NCBI GenBank assembly: GCA_022009755.1
Contig: CP091722.1
Span: 2,210,061-2,274,060, forward strand
Source: Oscillospiraceae bacterium
GTDB taxonomy: Bacteria > Bacillota > Clostridia > Christensenellales > QALW01
Direction: 5' to 3'
DNA: 64,000 nt
A model generated the notes under the pieces. The model worked only from the letters and a program-made list of their open reading frames with translations. It searched no databases and had not been told where the DNA came from. A program made the position numbers and the translations under genes. This document shows, piece by piece, positions 36,495 through 46,462 of this stretch. Position 1 is the first letter of the stretch. The number at the start of each line of letters is the position of its first letter.

Positions 36495-36523
36495 ATTATA
36501 TAATAGATTCGTCCTTTTCGCAA
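36495..36523 (-). promoter_or_regulatory. Promoter of the murB operon
   Basis: On the complement TTGCGA (36523-36518), a 17-base spacer and TATAAT (36500-36495). The leader to murB would be about 140 bases; no riboswitch-like fold stands out in it. Confidence 0.65.
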
Positions 36524-36570
36524 GCCCATTATACTGTTATACTGTATGTATGCAGCGCGGCGGTTATGCT

Positions 36571-37686
36571 TTACGGGCCGTACAGAGCCAAGAGAAAGCC
36601 CTCGGCGCTATCACCTGCGCCGGTAAGGCGCTCAAGCAGCGCCTGCTGCGGATCATCCTGATAAAACATGGAAACGGTGCGCACGCCGGTTACAAGCAGC
36701 GAGGAGCGCACGGTGTCAAGACCGGGGTTATCGTACACGGCGTTTTCAAGAGCGGAGAGCTGAGCGGGGAACATTCCTATGCGGGGTACGGCGCACTGGA
36801 CCTCCGGCGAGGAGAGAAAATCCAGCACCGAATAAAGCACGCGCAGCTTCTTTTCATCGGCGCCCTTGACAATGCCGATGGCCTGAACGCAATCGGAGTA
36901 TCCGTTAAGCGGTATAACGCGGGAGGCACGGGCACGGTTCTGCTTTTCGGCGGCGGCAAGGCGGCAAAGCTGACGCTGGGAGCACAGCGCCGTAAGAGCG
37001 GTGCGGGAGTAGTTGTAGCTGTCCCACAGTGCGTCGGGTGCCAATGCGGCGGGTTGGACGCTTAAGGGGCGGTCAAGGGTGAGAGCAAGCGCGGCGGAGG
37101 CGCTGCCGGACAGCACTGCAAGGGAGGAAACGGGCAGACGCTGCCGGCCGCTTGTCACGGTGCCGCCGGGGCGGGAGAGAAGGGAAAACAGGTCGTCATA
37201 TTCCGCGGCGGCATCGGTAAGCAGGCAATAGGCGCCGAAATACAGGGGAACAGCCAGCCCCTGCGCGCATTGCGCAACGGCGGGCACGGGCACTCCGGGC
37301 GGGTCTGCGGCTTCCAGAAGCCCGGCGGCGCTCTCCCGGCTCAGCAGTCCGGTGCCGAAGCAAAGCATATCGGGGCGGGAGCTTTTAAGCAGCTGCGGAA
37401 AAAGCTCCGGGGACACGGTTTTTACATCAAAGCGCACGGAATACTTTTTTTCAAACGGAGCAAGAACGGAGGCAAGCCATGCGGCGCGGCTGCCCACGCC
37501 GCCGGGAAAGGAATCCACCTGCCAGATTACTATGACACCGCCGAAGCGTTCGTTTTTCCTGCGTTCCAGCTCCTGGCCGAGTATATCGCGCTCCAGCGCG
37601 TTTTTAAGGTGCGCAGGAGCAAATATGCATAACAGAAGCAGCAATGCGCTTATAAGCGCGGAAAACAGACGGGTTTTCTTTTTCAT
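36571..37686 (-). CDS. ABC-type solute-binding-like membrane-anchored protein
   Basis: A 371-residue protein with an N-terminal hydrophobic signal or anchor (Lys-rich MKKKTRLF then an Ala/Leu run, no lipobox Cys), then a fold resembling extracellular solute-binding proteins of ABC importers. GVIVIWQVDSFPGGVGSRAAWL is the first strand-helix, and later come DMLCFGTGLL, AVPLYFGAYCLL and the near-terminal FLSSPEVQCAVPRIGMFPA. No permease or ATPase gene is adjacent, so it may be an orphan or serve another process such as sporulation. CAAAGGAGTC precedes the ATG at 37686. Divergent from the VTC gene. Confidence 0.65.
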   Translation of the reverse strand: MKKKTRLFSALISALLLLLCIFAPAHLKNALERDILGQELERRKNERFGGVIVIWQVDSFPGGVGSRAAWLASVLAPFEKKYSVRFDVKTVSPELFPQLLKSSRPDMLCFGTGLLSRESAAGLLEAADPPGVPVPAVAQCAQGLAVPLYFGAYCLLTDAAAEYDDLFSLLSRPGGTVTSGRQRLPVSSLAVLSGSASAALALTLDRPLSVQPAALAPDALWDSYNYSRTALTALCSQRQLCRLAAAEKQNRARASRVIPLNGYSDCVQAIGIVKGADEKKLRVLYSVLDFLSSPEVQCAVPRIGMFPAQLSALENAVYDNPGLDTVRSSLLVTGVRTVSMFYQDDPQQALLERLTGAGDSAEGFLLALYGP

Positions 37687-37841
37687 AAAAGACTCCTTTG
37701 ACAATTTGCATTGTGCGGCCGTTGCAAAAGCAAAAACGCATAAAAGCACCTGTCTGCAATGATATGCGGACAAATGCGTAAAAAGAAGGCATAAAAAGTG
37801 CAAACGGTTTTTTTACGGTGAAGAAAACAGGTAAAATGGGG

Positions 37842-37870
37842 TTGCTATCGGCAAAGGAGTGTGATATAAT
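37842..37870 (+). promoter_or_regulatory. Promoter of VTC-DUF4956 genes
   Basis: TTGCTA (37842-37847), a 17-base spacer and a perfect TATAAT (37865-37870), about 30 bases before the start codon. Confidence 0.75.
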
Positions 37871-37899
37871 ACACAAACAATCAAAGGAGCTTGAAAAAA

Positions 37900-38625
37900 G
37901 TGGATTATAACGGACGAAGGCTGCGTCACGAGCAGAAATACTATATTTCCTACGGCGAGTATTATAATCTTGTCTCCAAGCTTTCCGCAGTGCTGAAAAG
38001 GGACGGGAATTACGGGGACAAGGGATATTTTATCCGTTCGCTTTATTTTGACGATATGTATAACTCCTCCTATTACGAAAAGGAGGCGGGCAATTTTACA
38101 AGAAGCAAATATCGCATACGGATATACAACTATTCCGACAAATACGGGGATATAAAGCTGGAGCAGAAGTGCAAGATAGACCGTTATATTGCCAAAAGCT
38201 CGCTTGTTATAAGCAAGGATCAGTTCTACGATATCATTGACGGGGGCGGCGAATTTTTGCTGGACAACCGCAAGAAGGTGGCCAAGGATTTCTATATTGC
38301 AACGCGCTACCGGCTGCTGCGGCCCAGTGTTATTGTGGACTATTACCGGGATGCCTTTACCATGGAGGAGGGCAATGTGCGCATTACCTTTGATAAAGAG
38401 CTGCGCGCGGGAGTGAACACCTTTGATGTGTTTGACCGCGAGGCGGTTACGGTAAATGCATATCCGCCGGGGAAGCTGGTTATGGAGGTAAAATACGACG
38501 ATTACCTTCCCAGAAAGGTGCAAAAGCTTATACAGCCTGATTGCAGCGAATACATGGCCATTAGTAAATATGTTCTGTGCCGCAAGGCCAAGGACCTGAT
38601 GCAAAGAAAGGAAATACTGGTATGA
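37900..38625 (+). CDS. VTC-domain (polyphosphate polymerase-like) protein
   Basis: A 241-residue protein with the triphosphate-tunnel fold of VTC domains: RHEQKYYISYGEY, IRSLYFDDMYNSSYYEKEAGN, KYRIRIYNYS and LEQKCKIDRYIAKSS give the alternating basic and acidic residues that line the tunnel. Later come RPSVIVDYYRDAF, VRITFDKEL and MEVKYDDYLP. In yeast such domains make polyphosphate; bacterial roles are less clear. The start is GTG at 37900, nine bases after AAAGGAGC; the TTG at 37891 is too close. It overlaps DUF4956 by four bases and converges on cotH, a grouping often seen in Firmicutes. Confidence 0.88.
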   Translation: MDYNGRRLRHEQKYYISYGEYYNLVSKLSAVLKRDGNYGDKGYFIRSLYFDDMYNSSYYEKEAGNFTRSKYRIRIYNYSDKYGDIKLEQKCKIDRYIAKSSLVISKDQFYDIIDGGGEFLLDNRKKVAKDFYIATRYRLLRPSVIVDYYRDAFTMEEGNVRITFDKELRAGVNTFDVFDREAVTVNAYPPGKLVMEVKYDDYLPRKVQKLIQPDCSEYMAISKYVLCRKAKDLMQRKEILV

Positions 38626-39314
38626 TGCTTCAAATGTTGAAAATCGGCTCTTCCGATGTGATAAACGGCGCCATTTCGGAGATATTCAAGGTGGGCGACC
38701 TGAACTTCTGGCAGGTGCTGCTTGTACTGCTGCTGTCCTTCCTTATGGGATTGGTCATCTACTTTACCTACCTTAAAAGCTTCCGCGGGGTGGTTTATTC
38801 TCAGCCCTTCAATGCTTCGTTAGTGCTTCTGTGCATGATAACGGCGCTGCTTATTGTAACAATAAGCTCCAATGTGGTGCTGGCGCTGGGCATGGTGGGT
38901 GCGTTGTCCATTGTGCGCTTCCGTACTGCAATAAAGGATCCGCTGGATATAGTGTTCCTGTTCTGGAGCCTTTCCACCGGCATGATAGTGGGTGCGCGGC
39001 TTTATGGTGTTGCGGTGGTGGCGACAATCATCATTGCGTTAGTATTCTTCCTTATGCTCAAGGTTTTCCGCGGCCGCAAGCCGGTGTATCTGTTTGTGTT
39101 GCGGTTTGACTCCGATATACAGTCCGAGATCGGCAGGGTGCTTGCCAAGCTGGACGGCACGGTGCGCAACAAGACCGTTGCGGACGGAGTTACGGAAATT
39201 ACAATAGAAATGCAGCTTAAAAACGGCAACACGGGCTTTGTGGACAAGCTGTCCCAGGTGGAGGGCGTACACAGCGCGGTGCTGGTAAGCTACAACGGAG
39301 ATTTTGCCGAATAA
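38622..39314 (+). CDS. DUF4956 membrane protein
   Basis: A 230-residue integral membrane protein. Four hydrophobic segments occupy residues about 25-150 (LLVLLLSFLMGLVIYFTYL, SLVLLCMITALLIVTISS and two more) with the hallmark GMVGALSIVRFRTAIKDPLD between them. A soluble C-terminal alpha/beta domain follows. The start ATG overlaps the VTC stop (ATGATG), indicating translational coupling. Members co-occur with VTC domains and CotH kinases; function unknown, possibly polyphosphate or surface-polymer export. A bidirectional terminator follows at 39343. Confidence 0.9.
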   Translation: MMLQMLKIGSSDVINGAISEIFKVGDLNFWQVLLVLLLSFLMGLVIYFTYLKSFRGVVYSQPFNASLVLLCMITALLIVTISSNVVLALGMVGALSIVRFRTAIKDPLDIVFLFWSLSTGMIVGARLYGVAVVATIIIALVFFLMLKVFRGRKPVYLFVLRFDSDIQSEIGRVLAKLDGTVRNKTVADGVTEITIEMQLKNGNTGFVDKLSQVEGVHSAVLVSYNGDFAE

Positions 39315-39342
39315 ACGGCCGTTTTACGGCGATATGCGTAAT

Positions 39343-39377
39343 AAATATCCACCCGCTATGCGGGTGGATATTTATTT
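39343..39377. terminator. Bidirectional terminator between DUF4956 and cotH
   Basis: AAATATCCACCCG (39343-39355) pairs with CGGGTGGATATTT (39361-39373) around a 5-base loop. A/T-rich flanks suit termination of both converging genes. Confidence 0.88.
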
Positions 39378-39452
39378 GTATAAGGAAAAGCGGCGCAGCC
39401 CGTAAATGGCTGCACCGCTGCGATAGATATTTGTGCGCTTGGGCGGCTTTAT

Positions 39453-42400
39453 TCAGTTTATATCGTCACCGGGCAGCAGTTCGCGCAGACGGGCATTGGA
39501 CACGCGGAATGTATTTTTCAATTCCTCAACGGCATATTTGCGCCTTGCGGATATATTATGCCGCAGTGTTTTCACATTTTCCTCCCATTTAGAAAGGCTT
39601 TCGGGATATTTCCAGCGCTCACAGTTGCGCGCCATTTCCGGGCGTACAAGCTCGGTCATGGAATCAAAAAGCGCAAGCAGATTTTCGGTGCGCAGCGTGG
39701 TGTTAAGCAGCTCACAGTAACGCAGCGTGAATTTCCCGCCACCCGGCGTTTTGATAAAAGGCGTTGAACAGCACCGTTTCCACGCGGAAGCCGCTGGGGG
39801 TAAAAATGCCGGCCTTGGTGAAAAAGCGTTTGAGTATAGCGCTTCTGTAACTGTTCAGCCCGCCGTCAAGGTCATAGAGAATGGGGGACCACTTCACCAC
39901 TCCGTCCATGGAGCGTATGCTTTTTTGGTTGTAGGCATCCGACAGAATAAAGAAGGAGATGCATATAAGATAGTCGGTGTAATAATCCTCATCTACCCAT
40001 TGTATGTATTTCTGATAGTTTTTATCATCGGACATATCGGCGGTGGCGGCAAAATCAATCAGCGCTTTTATATCGGAGTTGTCGCCGATGCCGTTATAAA
40101 CATTTGTGTTGGCGCGCACGATCTGCACGGTATTACGGTCGCAGCCGGTGTGCGCGGCCAGATAATCTTCGTTTTGATTTTCCTTGAATTCATACAGGCC
40201 GTGATATTTTCCGTTAAGATATACCACTACCATCTTTGACTGCGCATTGTATACCTTCATGCCGTTTGTTGCCATGCTTACAAAGGCGTCGCGCAGCCGC
40301 GTGCTGTATGCGTCCTGCCCGCTGTTGCGCAGCGCGAGCGAGGAATAGGTACAGAAGCCGGTGTTATACTCAAAGAAAGGATAGCTTACCGAGCTTTGAC
40401 CGTAGGCACCGCGCAGATGCAGATTAAAGGTTTTTTGCGGGTATTTGCGGGTGCCGTTGCCGCCGATGGTAAACCCGGCGGGAAATCCGGTCTGACGCGT
40501 TCCGTCTGCGGCGTAGCATTCCACATAGCCCGCCCTTTCCCGCACATCCAAACGGCTGGCGCTGCTTGTTACATAGTTAAGGTCGCTTTTTGTCATGCTC
40601 AGGCATATTACGGGCAGCAGATGCTCGTCCTTCCCGGTGCGGAAGGTGGCCACGGTTTCGGCGCTGTCCGCATAGCCGCTTTTTACGGCAACGGCGCGCA
40701 CCACCGTTGTGCTTTTTATCTCTATTGTTCCGTTAAGCACGGGGGAGGAGGAATCCGGCGTGGAGCCGTCCAGGGTATAGTGTATCTCGCTGCCGTCCGC
40801 GGAGGTTATACTGAGGGTCAGGCCGTCCTTGTAATAGCCGCCGTTTTCGGAGAACACCGGGCTTGCGGCATATCCCAAAAGAGTTTTTGAAGAATTCCGG
40901 CTTCCCGGTGTGGGGGGCATAAGGTATATTGCGGCGGAATCCGTTCTTCCTGCGGTGTATTGCGGCAGAAGCTTCGGCGCGGCGAAAACATCGGTTATGT
41001 ATTCGTCATCCGAGAGATATACATTTTCTCCGGCGGCGGCAATGCGAAGCGAGCTGTTTCGTATTACCTTGTATCCCTTTGCCGCAATGGTTCCGGAAAG
41101 GGCGCAGCGCGTAAGATCGTTTTTGCTGTCGGAAAGGTACAATCCGTCAAGGCTTATATCTGTGTCGGTGGGGTTGTACAGCTCCACCCAGTCGCCCGTT
41201 TTGCTTTGCTTCCTGTACCGAGCACACCTCGTTTATGATTATATTGCGTTTGCTTACGCCGCCGTCATATCCGGGTGAGGGCATTTCCAGCAGCTTGCCG
41301 GAGGCATCCTGCGATATGTTTTCCCCGGCCTGAGCATTTATGCTTATGCACTGTGTTGTCATGGTATCGGTGTCGGTGATATACAGACCGCCGCTCAGCT
41401 CCGTAAGCTTAAAGGTAACCTCCGTGCTGCCCGCTTTTGCCTTTTTCCCCGCAAAAAACACTATAATGCGCCCCTTTGCGGGCAGCACCGTGTCGGGCAG
41501 GGCAAACATAAGCGGGTTTTCCGCATTGCTTGAAAGGTAAATTCCGCCAAGGGAAACATCGCTGTTCCCGGGGTTATAAAGCTCTGCCCATGCCGTGCGT
41601 TTGCCGCTTGGGGCGACAAGGGACAGTGTGTTGTGTATAAGCAGCTCGCTTACGGTTATCCGTCCTTCGCCCTGACGGAAGCTTCCGGAAAACAGGGGAG
41701 CGGAATTTTCCGCGCCCGGAGTGGCGGGAGCATAATAAACCGTCCGGCCGTCTTGATACCCTACGGACATATTCGCGGGTACGCTGCCGTTCCAGAAAAC
41801 CGTGCTTACGGCACGCCCAGAGCGTACAAGGCAGAGCATTTTTCTGTTGCATTTAACGGTAAGATCGTAATGTGAAAAGCCGTCTGCGCGAAAGGAAAGC
41901 GTAAGATATTCGCCCGCGGCGATGCTGCGGCCGTTTAGAGATGCGAAGGCCTTCCCTGCAAGATCCGTATACACGGTGTAGCCGTCCAGAGCAATTGTGC
42001 TGTCCGATGTGTTATGCAGCTCCACCCAACCCTGAGTACCGTTCCCGGAGGGACAAACCTCGCTGATAACTATCGGGGAGCTGTTATCGCACAGAGCCTG
42101 CTGCGCATTGTCCCAGCCGTTTGAGGGGTCGCGCTCAAGCCCGGTAAAATACCTCCAGCCCTTGGATGTGCGCTTTATGGTAAGCCCTTCGGGAAGCTCC
42201 TGCAATACGACGCTGTCGGAGGCTTCCGCCCCTTCAAGGGAAACGGTGTCCCCCTGCGAGGCGGATATGGTAATGGTGCTTTCCTGCCCTGCGGGAAGCT
42301 CGCCTTCAAGGGTATAGTCCTCCCCGGAGCACACAATGTGCAGGGTGCCGCCCTCTATTGTGTTTTTTGTGCCGTTGTATATGTATACCTCCACGCCGCT

Positions 42401-42517
42401 TTCCGTGCGCACTATGCGGCTTATATGAACAGAGGCCTCTTGGGCAGGCAGAATGTCTGTAATATCGCATCCCGATAACGCCGGCGTTAGAGCCAACGCC
42501 GTGAATACGGCAAGCAC
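39453..42517 (-). CDS. CotH-kinase lipoprotein with lamin-tail domains, two frameshifts
   Basis: About 1020 residues joined. A signal with lipobox ALSGC leads into a beta domain. Then come three lamin-tail-like domains (IVISEVCPSGNG...WVELHNTSDS, ITVSELLIH...WAELYNPGNS, IIINEVCSV...WVELYNPTDTD). A chitobiase/Fn3-like segment follows (IHYTLDGSTPDSSSPVL), and last a CotH kinase domain (FNLHLRGAYGQSSVSYPFF, LALRNSGQDAYSTRLRDAF, YELKEN-like YEFKENQNEDYL, PILYDLDGGL). The frame breaks at TTT 41205-41207 and at TTT 39732-39734; A5 in place of A3 on the coding strand repairs both and recovers a tail ending RELLPGDDIN. The true start is probably just upstream, near 42551, behind a further one-base break in the A5 run. 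CotH kinases phosphorylate spore-coat proteins in Bacillus; here it is exported, so the target differs. Confidence 0.85.
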
Positions 42518-42587
42518 CCGTATGAATGCTTTTTAATGGTTTTAATCAGAAAAATTCCCCCTTAAACGGCGGCTTCGCCGGATAATG

Positions 42588-42821
42588 TCAGTCTGTAAAA
42601 AGCGTGGGCTTGCCGTCCGTGACAACGGTAATCAGATCGATTATGGAAGGCACGCCGCACAAAGCGGCGTTTATGAATGGCCAGATAAGGCCGACAAACA
42701 TCCCCTGCTTTGTGCCGGAGCAGAAGCGGTATACCGCGCCGTAAAGCCCGCCGGAAAATATACAAAGCACTATTTTCATCCAAAGTGCAAGGGAATTCAG
42801 ATTCTCTCTGATTTCATACAT
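42588..42821 (-). CDS. Small two-helix membrane protein
   Basis: A 77-residue protein with two hydrophobic segments: MKIVLCIFSGGLYGAVYRF and MFVGLIWPFINAALCGVPSIID. A short acidic N-terminus precedes them, and the conserved-looking IIDLITVVTDGKPTLFTD ends the chain. Similar short proteins occur in Clostridia without known function. The ATG at 42821 is set by GGAGGCAACAACC. The promoter lies at 42936-42964, leaving a leader of about 110 bases. It runs toward cotH with 70 bases between. Confidence 0.75.
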   Translation of the reverse strand: MYEIRENLNSLALWMKIVLCIFSGGLYGAVYRFCSGTKQGMFVGLIWPFINAALCGVPSIIDLITVVTDGKPTLFTD

Positions 42822-42935
42822 GGTTGTTGCCTCCTTATTGCGGTTTGCCGTATACGCGGCGGTGTTACGCTGCTGCGTATATTGATTCACATATCAAAAC
42901 AGCATGTGATGATATTTTTATGTATTACCTTCTTT

Positions 42936-42964
42936 ATTATACTATAATTCGACCTTGCACACAA
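42936..42964 (-). promoter_or_regulatory. Promoter of the small membrane protein gene
   Basis: On the complement TTGTGT (42964-42959), a 17-base spacer and TATAAT (42941-42936). Confidence 0.6.
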
Positions 42965-43181
42965 GAAAAATAATTAAGCCGCAATTACGGCTCAATTATA
43001 AAACGTAAATGTGTTGTATTTGCGTATAAATTGTATATGTTAAAGCCTATACTGCCTTTAGGGAGCGGGACGAAGGAACAAAAAATACGGTAAGGAATTA
43101 AAGCGGAGGGATTATCAGGCGTTTTCGGCTTGCGCTTAAATGTATGCCCCCGACGGAAAACGGCATCGCTGCGGTTGCAAT
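42965..43181. other. Non-coding stretch
   Basis: It has one short hairpin near 42977 (GCCGTAATTGCGGC on the complement, followed by TTAATTATTTTT), which may be a secondary terminator. No frame here looks coding and no other element is seen. Confidence 0.45.
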
Positions 43182-43212
43182 AAAAAATCCGCCCTGCCGT
43201 TGGGCAGGGCGG
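43182..43212 (-). terminator. Terminator after the surface-protein gene
   Basis: On the complement CCGCCCTGCC pairs with GGCAGGGCGG around a 4-base loop, followed by ATTTTTTATT. Confidence 0.9.
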
Positions 43213-43280
43213 AAGTCACTTAAATAAATATTCCTTTGTTGTTTTGCCTGTCTGCCTGACGGGGAGCAGGCTCAGTCCGT

Positions 43281-44924
43281 TTATTTAATGTGTCTGCGCT
43301 TTCTTGCAATAATAAGTCCGCCCATAGAGGCAACAGCCGCTGCCGCATAGGCAATAACGGAGAAATCCGCGGTGTCCGGAATACTCGTGAAGATCGCATA
43401 TATGGTCATGCGAGAATCAAGCTGCTCGGGGCTTTCGATCTTGTTGCCGCTTCCGTCGCGTTCGGAGTTCCATTCCTTAAAGACTTTTCCTTCGGGAGCA
43501 TCGGGAGTCGGGGGCATTACAAATTCGCCGTGCACGGTTTTAATAACCAACTGTTCATCGCCGACAACCGCATAGTATTCAAGCTCTGCATCGGTGTATG
43601 CATGGACGGTTATGTCCGCGGGCCCCAGCTGAGTTTCAGAGGTGATTTTCTCTCCTTCACCGCCGACTTGGGTAAACCAGCCCACAAGATAGGTGTTCTC
43701 CGCAGGGGTAAAATCGGGCAGCTCGACATGTCCGTTTTCGTCAATGCTCTTAACGCCCACTTCGTTGTTGCCGTCCATAAAGGTAACGGTCCACGAGGTG
43801 TCCTTCTGATTATATTCGGGCAGCTGCGCGGCGGTGTAGATATTGTCTATTTCAAGGGCGGAGGCGTCGCCGCTGAGCCTTTCGACAAAGAAGCCGAGAG
43901 TCCAGAAATATATATAGCCTTGGGCATCGCCGGTGTTCCAGTCGCCCTGTGCGTTTTCCGCATTGCTTGTGGAAAGACGGGACAGAGGAATAATGCAATA
44001 GCCGTCAAAATTCTTCGGCAGTATGAGCTCGCTGCGGCTCCATGCGGAATATCTCATTTTCGCAGCGGAGGCAAGGCCGTTTTTGTCAATAAGCATTATA
44101 TCGTCCTCGCCGCTCATGGTAAGGAAGTTACCCTTGGCTGTGCCTTCGTTCCATCTGTGGCCTTCAAAGCTGAGGCCTGCCGATTCATCGGTGCGCAGGC
44201 GCAGCACTATGGCCTTGGTATCCTGCGTAAAGGCGTTGTAACGGTTATTAATAAAACCGTTATAGCTGCCGTCATTGTTATTGGGGCTAAGTGAGGCAGA
44301 GTTTATACCGTCATTTGCAGTGGTGACAATCAGCCTTTTAACATTGTCCAGCCCGTCGGTTTTAACGGCGGTGACGGAACCGGTGCCGTATGCACCGCAG
44401 CTGGAATCGACAGCCGCTTGGAAATCCTCAAGCAGGGTAAGCTCAATTTCGGTGCCGCCCTTGGCAGCGGCCTTGTCGCCGGTCATGCCGTTCTTTGAAT
44501 AAACAAAGCTGTACAGGTTGTCCGACCATGTCCAGTTGCCTCCGCTGAGGCCGACAAGTCCGGCATAATAGGTATGCCCCTCAACAAGCTTTTCGGCAGG
44601 AACTGTCTGAACACTGCCGCTGCCGTTCTGGTTGCCCCATGCGACATTCTGTCCGTTGCCGTTAAAAATCTGCCAAAAGCCGTTGTCATCGGAGGGCAGC
44701 TGCGGGTCGCCGTCAAAAACCGCGATTCTGTAACCGTTTGCGCCGTTTGCGCCGGTAAAGCTGCCGCTGATGCCGATTTTCACCGAGCCGTCCGCTTCAA
44801 GCGTTGCGCCGGTAAACCATTCCGAGCCATCGACATTGTCATATGCAAAGGCCGTAACGGATACCGACATAATGGCGGCTATGACAAGCATGGCAGCCAT
44901 CAGCAGGGAAATTCTTTTTTTCAT
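43281..44924 (-). CDS. Exported surface protein with InlB-type repeat and C-terminal anchor
   Basis: A 547-residue protein with a clear signal peptide (MKKRISLLMAAMLVIAAIM, cleavage near AFA). Residues about 30-390 form two beta-rich domains of unknown family. An InlB B-repeat-like unit follows (SWTVTFMDGNNEVGVKSIDE), and a second degenerate repeat near residue 480. The end is IPDTADFSVIAYAAAA, a hydrophobic segment and RKRRHIK. That is sortase-signal architecture, but the motif reads IPDTA rather than LPxTG, so sortase anchoring is uncertain and a simple membrane anchor is possible. No clear ribosome site precedes the ATG. A terminator follows. Role in adhesion or glycan binding is inferred. 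Confidence 0.75.
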   Translation of the reverse strand: MKKRISLLMAAMLVIAAIMSVSVTAFAYDNVDGSEWFTGATLEADGSVKIGISGSFTGANGANGYRIAVFDGDPQLPSDDNGFWQIFNGNGQNVAWGNQNGSGSVQTVPAEKLVEGHTYYAGLVGLSGGNWTWSDNLYSFVYSKNGMTGDKAAAKGGTEIELTLLEDFQAAVDSSCGAYGTGSVTAVKTDGLDNVKRLIVTTANDGINSASLSPNNNDGSYNGFINNRYNAFTQDTKAIVLRLRTDESAGLSFEGHRWNEGTAKGNFLTMSGEDDIMLIDKNGLASAAKMRYSAWSRSELILPKNFDGYCIIPLSRLSTSNAENAQGDWNTGDAQGYIYFWTLGFFVERLSGDASALEIDNIYTAAQLPEYNQKDTSWTVTFMDGNNEVGVKSIDENGHVELPDFTPAENTYLVGWFTQVGGEGEKITSETQLGPADITVHAYTDAELEYYAVVGDEQLVIKTVHGEFVMPPTPDAPEGKVFKEWNSERDGSGNKIESPEQLDSRMTIYAIFTSIPDTADFSVIAYAAAAVASMGGLIIARKRRHIK

Positions 44925-45160
44925 TTTTATGAACAGGATTGCAATACTTCAAATGCAATTATTTCTGCAAAAAAAGAAAAATAATATATTTTATGCGTTG
45001 TATGCGTGTGATAACACGTTTTGCGTGTAAAGCAATATTGCAAAAGCAAAAGAAACATGCTCGGAACGGTTATGGTTGCGTGCATAAATGAGCAGATATA
45101 AATGTGATTTTCCCGACGGCTTTTTCGCTTTGCAGGATAGATGCTGCACAATAACAGATG

Positions 45161-46301
45161 CTATACAATAATTACTCCGCGGGTAAAATCCTGCCCGCCG
45201 CGTGCAAGCTCAAGCGCTGCACGCAGATCGGTGGCAAGACATTCCGCACGGAAAGCCTCGGCGGCTTCCCTTGGGCTGCGGCGCAGGAATTCTGCGCTTT
45301 TTACGCAAACCGGCACGGCGGATTTTTTGCAAAGCAGACTCAGCAGCGGAAGAGCCTCTTTCCGCAGCGCCAGCACACGCAGATAGTCTGTCCGTTCGGC
45401 GGCGCGGGCAGACATTTCCTTTGTTATTCCCAAAAAAGCGCAGCACAGCGCCCTTGACAGCCGCGAGTAGGTGTATCGCTTGCTTTTGCAGGCCAGTATC
45501 AGCTCATCAAGACAGGCGCAGCTGCGCGCCGCCTGCGCAATGCGGTATTCCAGCCCCTCGCTTATCTGCGATATCCCGGCCAGCTCCTGGGTGCTCATTG
45601 TGCGCAGACGGCACAGAAGGGGGATTATCATGCTTTCCGGGTCTAAACCTTCCGCCGCTTACAAGACATTCATCGGGGCTTTGGTTCTCCGCAAGCAGCT
45701 GCCGCAGCCCCGTGCCGCTTTTGTGTTCGCGCCCTTCCAGCTGCCCGTGTCCGGCGCCGCGGCGGGGAATTCCTATAAATTCCGGGTGAAAGCCGACGGC
45801 CTCTGCTGCGCGCATGTATTCGGCTCCCAGCATTGCGTTGGGAGTCTGCGCACTGCTTTGTGATGCCGCGCGGCTGTACGGCAGACCCGCCTGCAAGCGG
45901 GCGCGCAAAAGAGAATCTTCAGTGCGGGCAAACAGGGCCTGCGCCGCGCCTTGGGCATTTTTGCTTCCTTCCGGGGCGGGCAGCGGGGCCTCCGTACCGA
46001 AGGACAGATGGGTGATCAGCCCGCAGGCGGCCAGCCTTCTTACCGCGCCGAGGGCAAAGTATTCGGCGCTTTGCAGGGAAGCGGCGGCGGGCAGCGCCAG
46101 CACTATATCGGCGCCGTTTTCCGCAGCCGCGCGTGCGCGCGCGAATTTGTCGAAGCAGGCGGGGCGTCCGCGCTGGACAAAGCTTGCGCTCATAATGCAT
46201 ATTACCGCATTGGCGCCGCAGCGCATACGCGTTTGTTCAATATGATATTTGTGTCCCGTGTGAAACGGGTCATATTCTGCGATAATTCCTGCAATAATCA
46301 A
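45161..46301 (-). CDS. tmcAL: tRNA(Met) cytidine acetate ligase (YlbM family), one frameshift
   Basis: Nucleotidyltransferase-fold enzyme that makes N4-acetylcytidine at the wobble base of elongator tRNA-Met using acetate and ATP. The N-terminal motif AEYDPFHTGHKYHIEQTR carries the HxGH ATP-binding signature. Further motifs are SASFVQRGRPACFDKFARA, ALPAAASLQSAEYFA and FIGIPRRGAGH. The frame breaks at AAA 45645-45647 (coding-strand T3; T5 gives GRFLDPESMIIPLLCRL) and then runs to a stop at 45161, giving about 380 residues, close to the family length. The start is TTG at 46301 behind AAAGGTGAT. Next to pta-ackA on the opposite strand, as often found in Firmicutes. Confidence 0.88.
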
Positions 46302-46462
46302 AAAATCACCTTTTCTTTTCCGAAAGAATGAGTTATAATACCAAAAGATTCGGCATCCGTGCGCATTTACGGGAATCCCGCGCAGGCGGACACGCCGGAA
46401 GAGTGCATAAGCACAGGACTATTCTACAATACTTTTTCATATATTGAAAGGAGTTTTTAACT

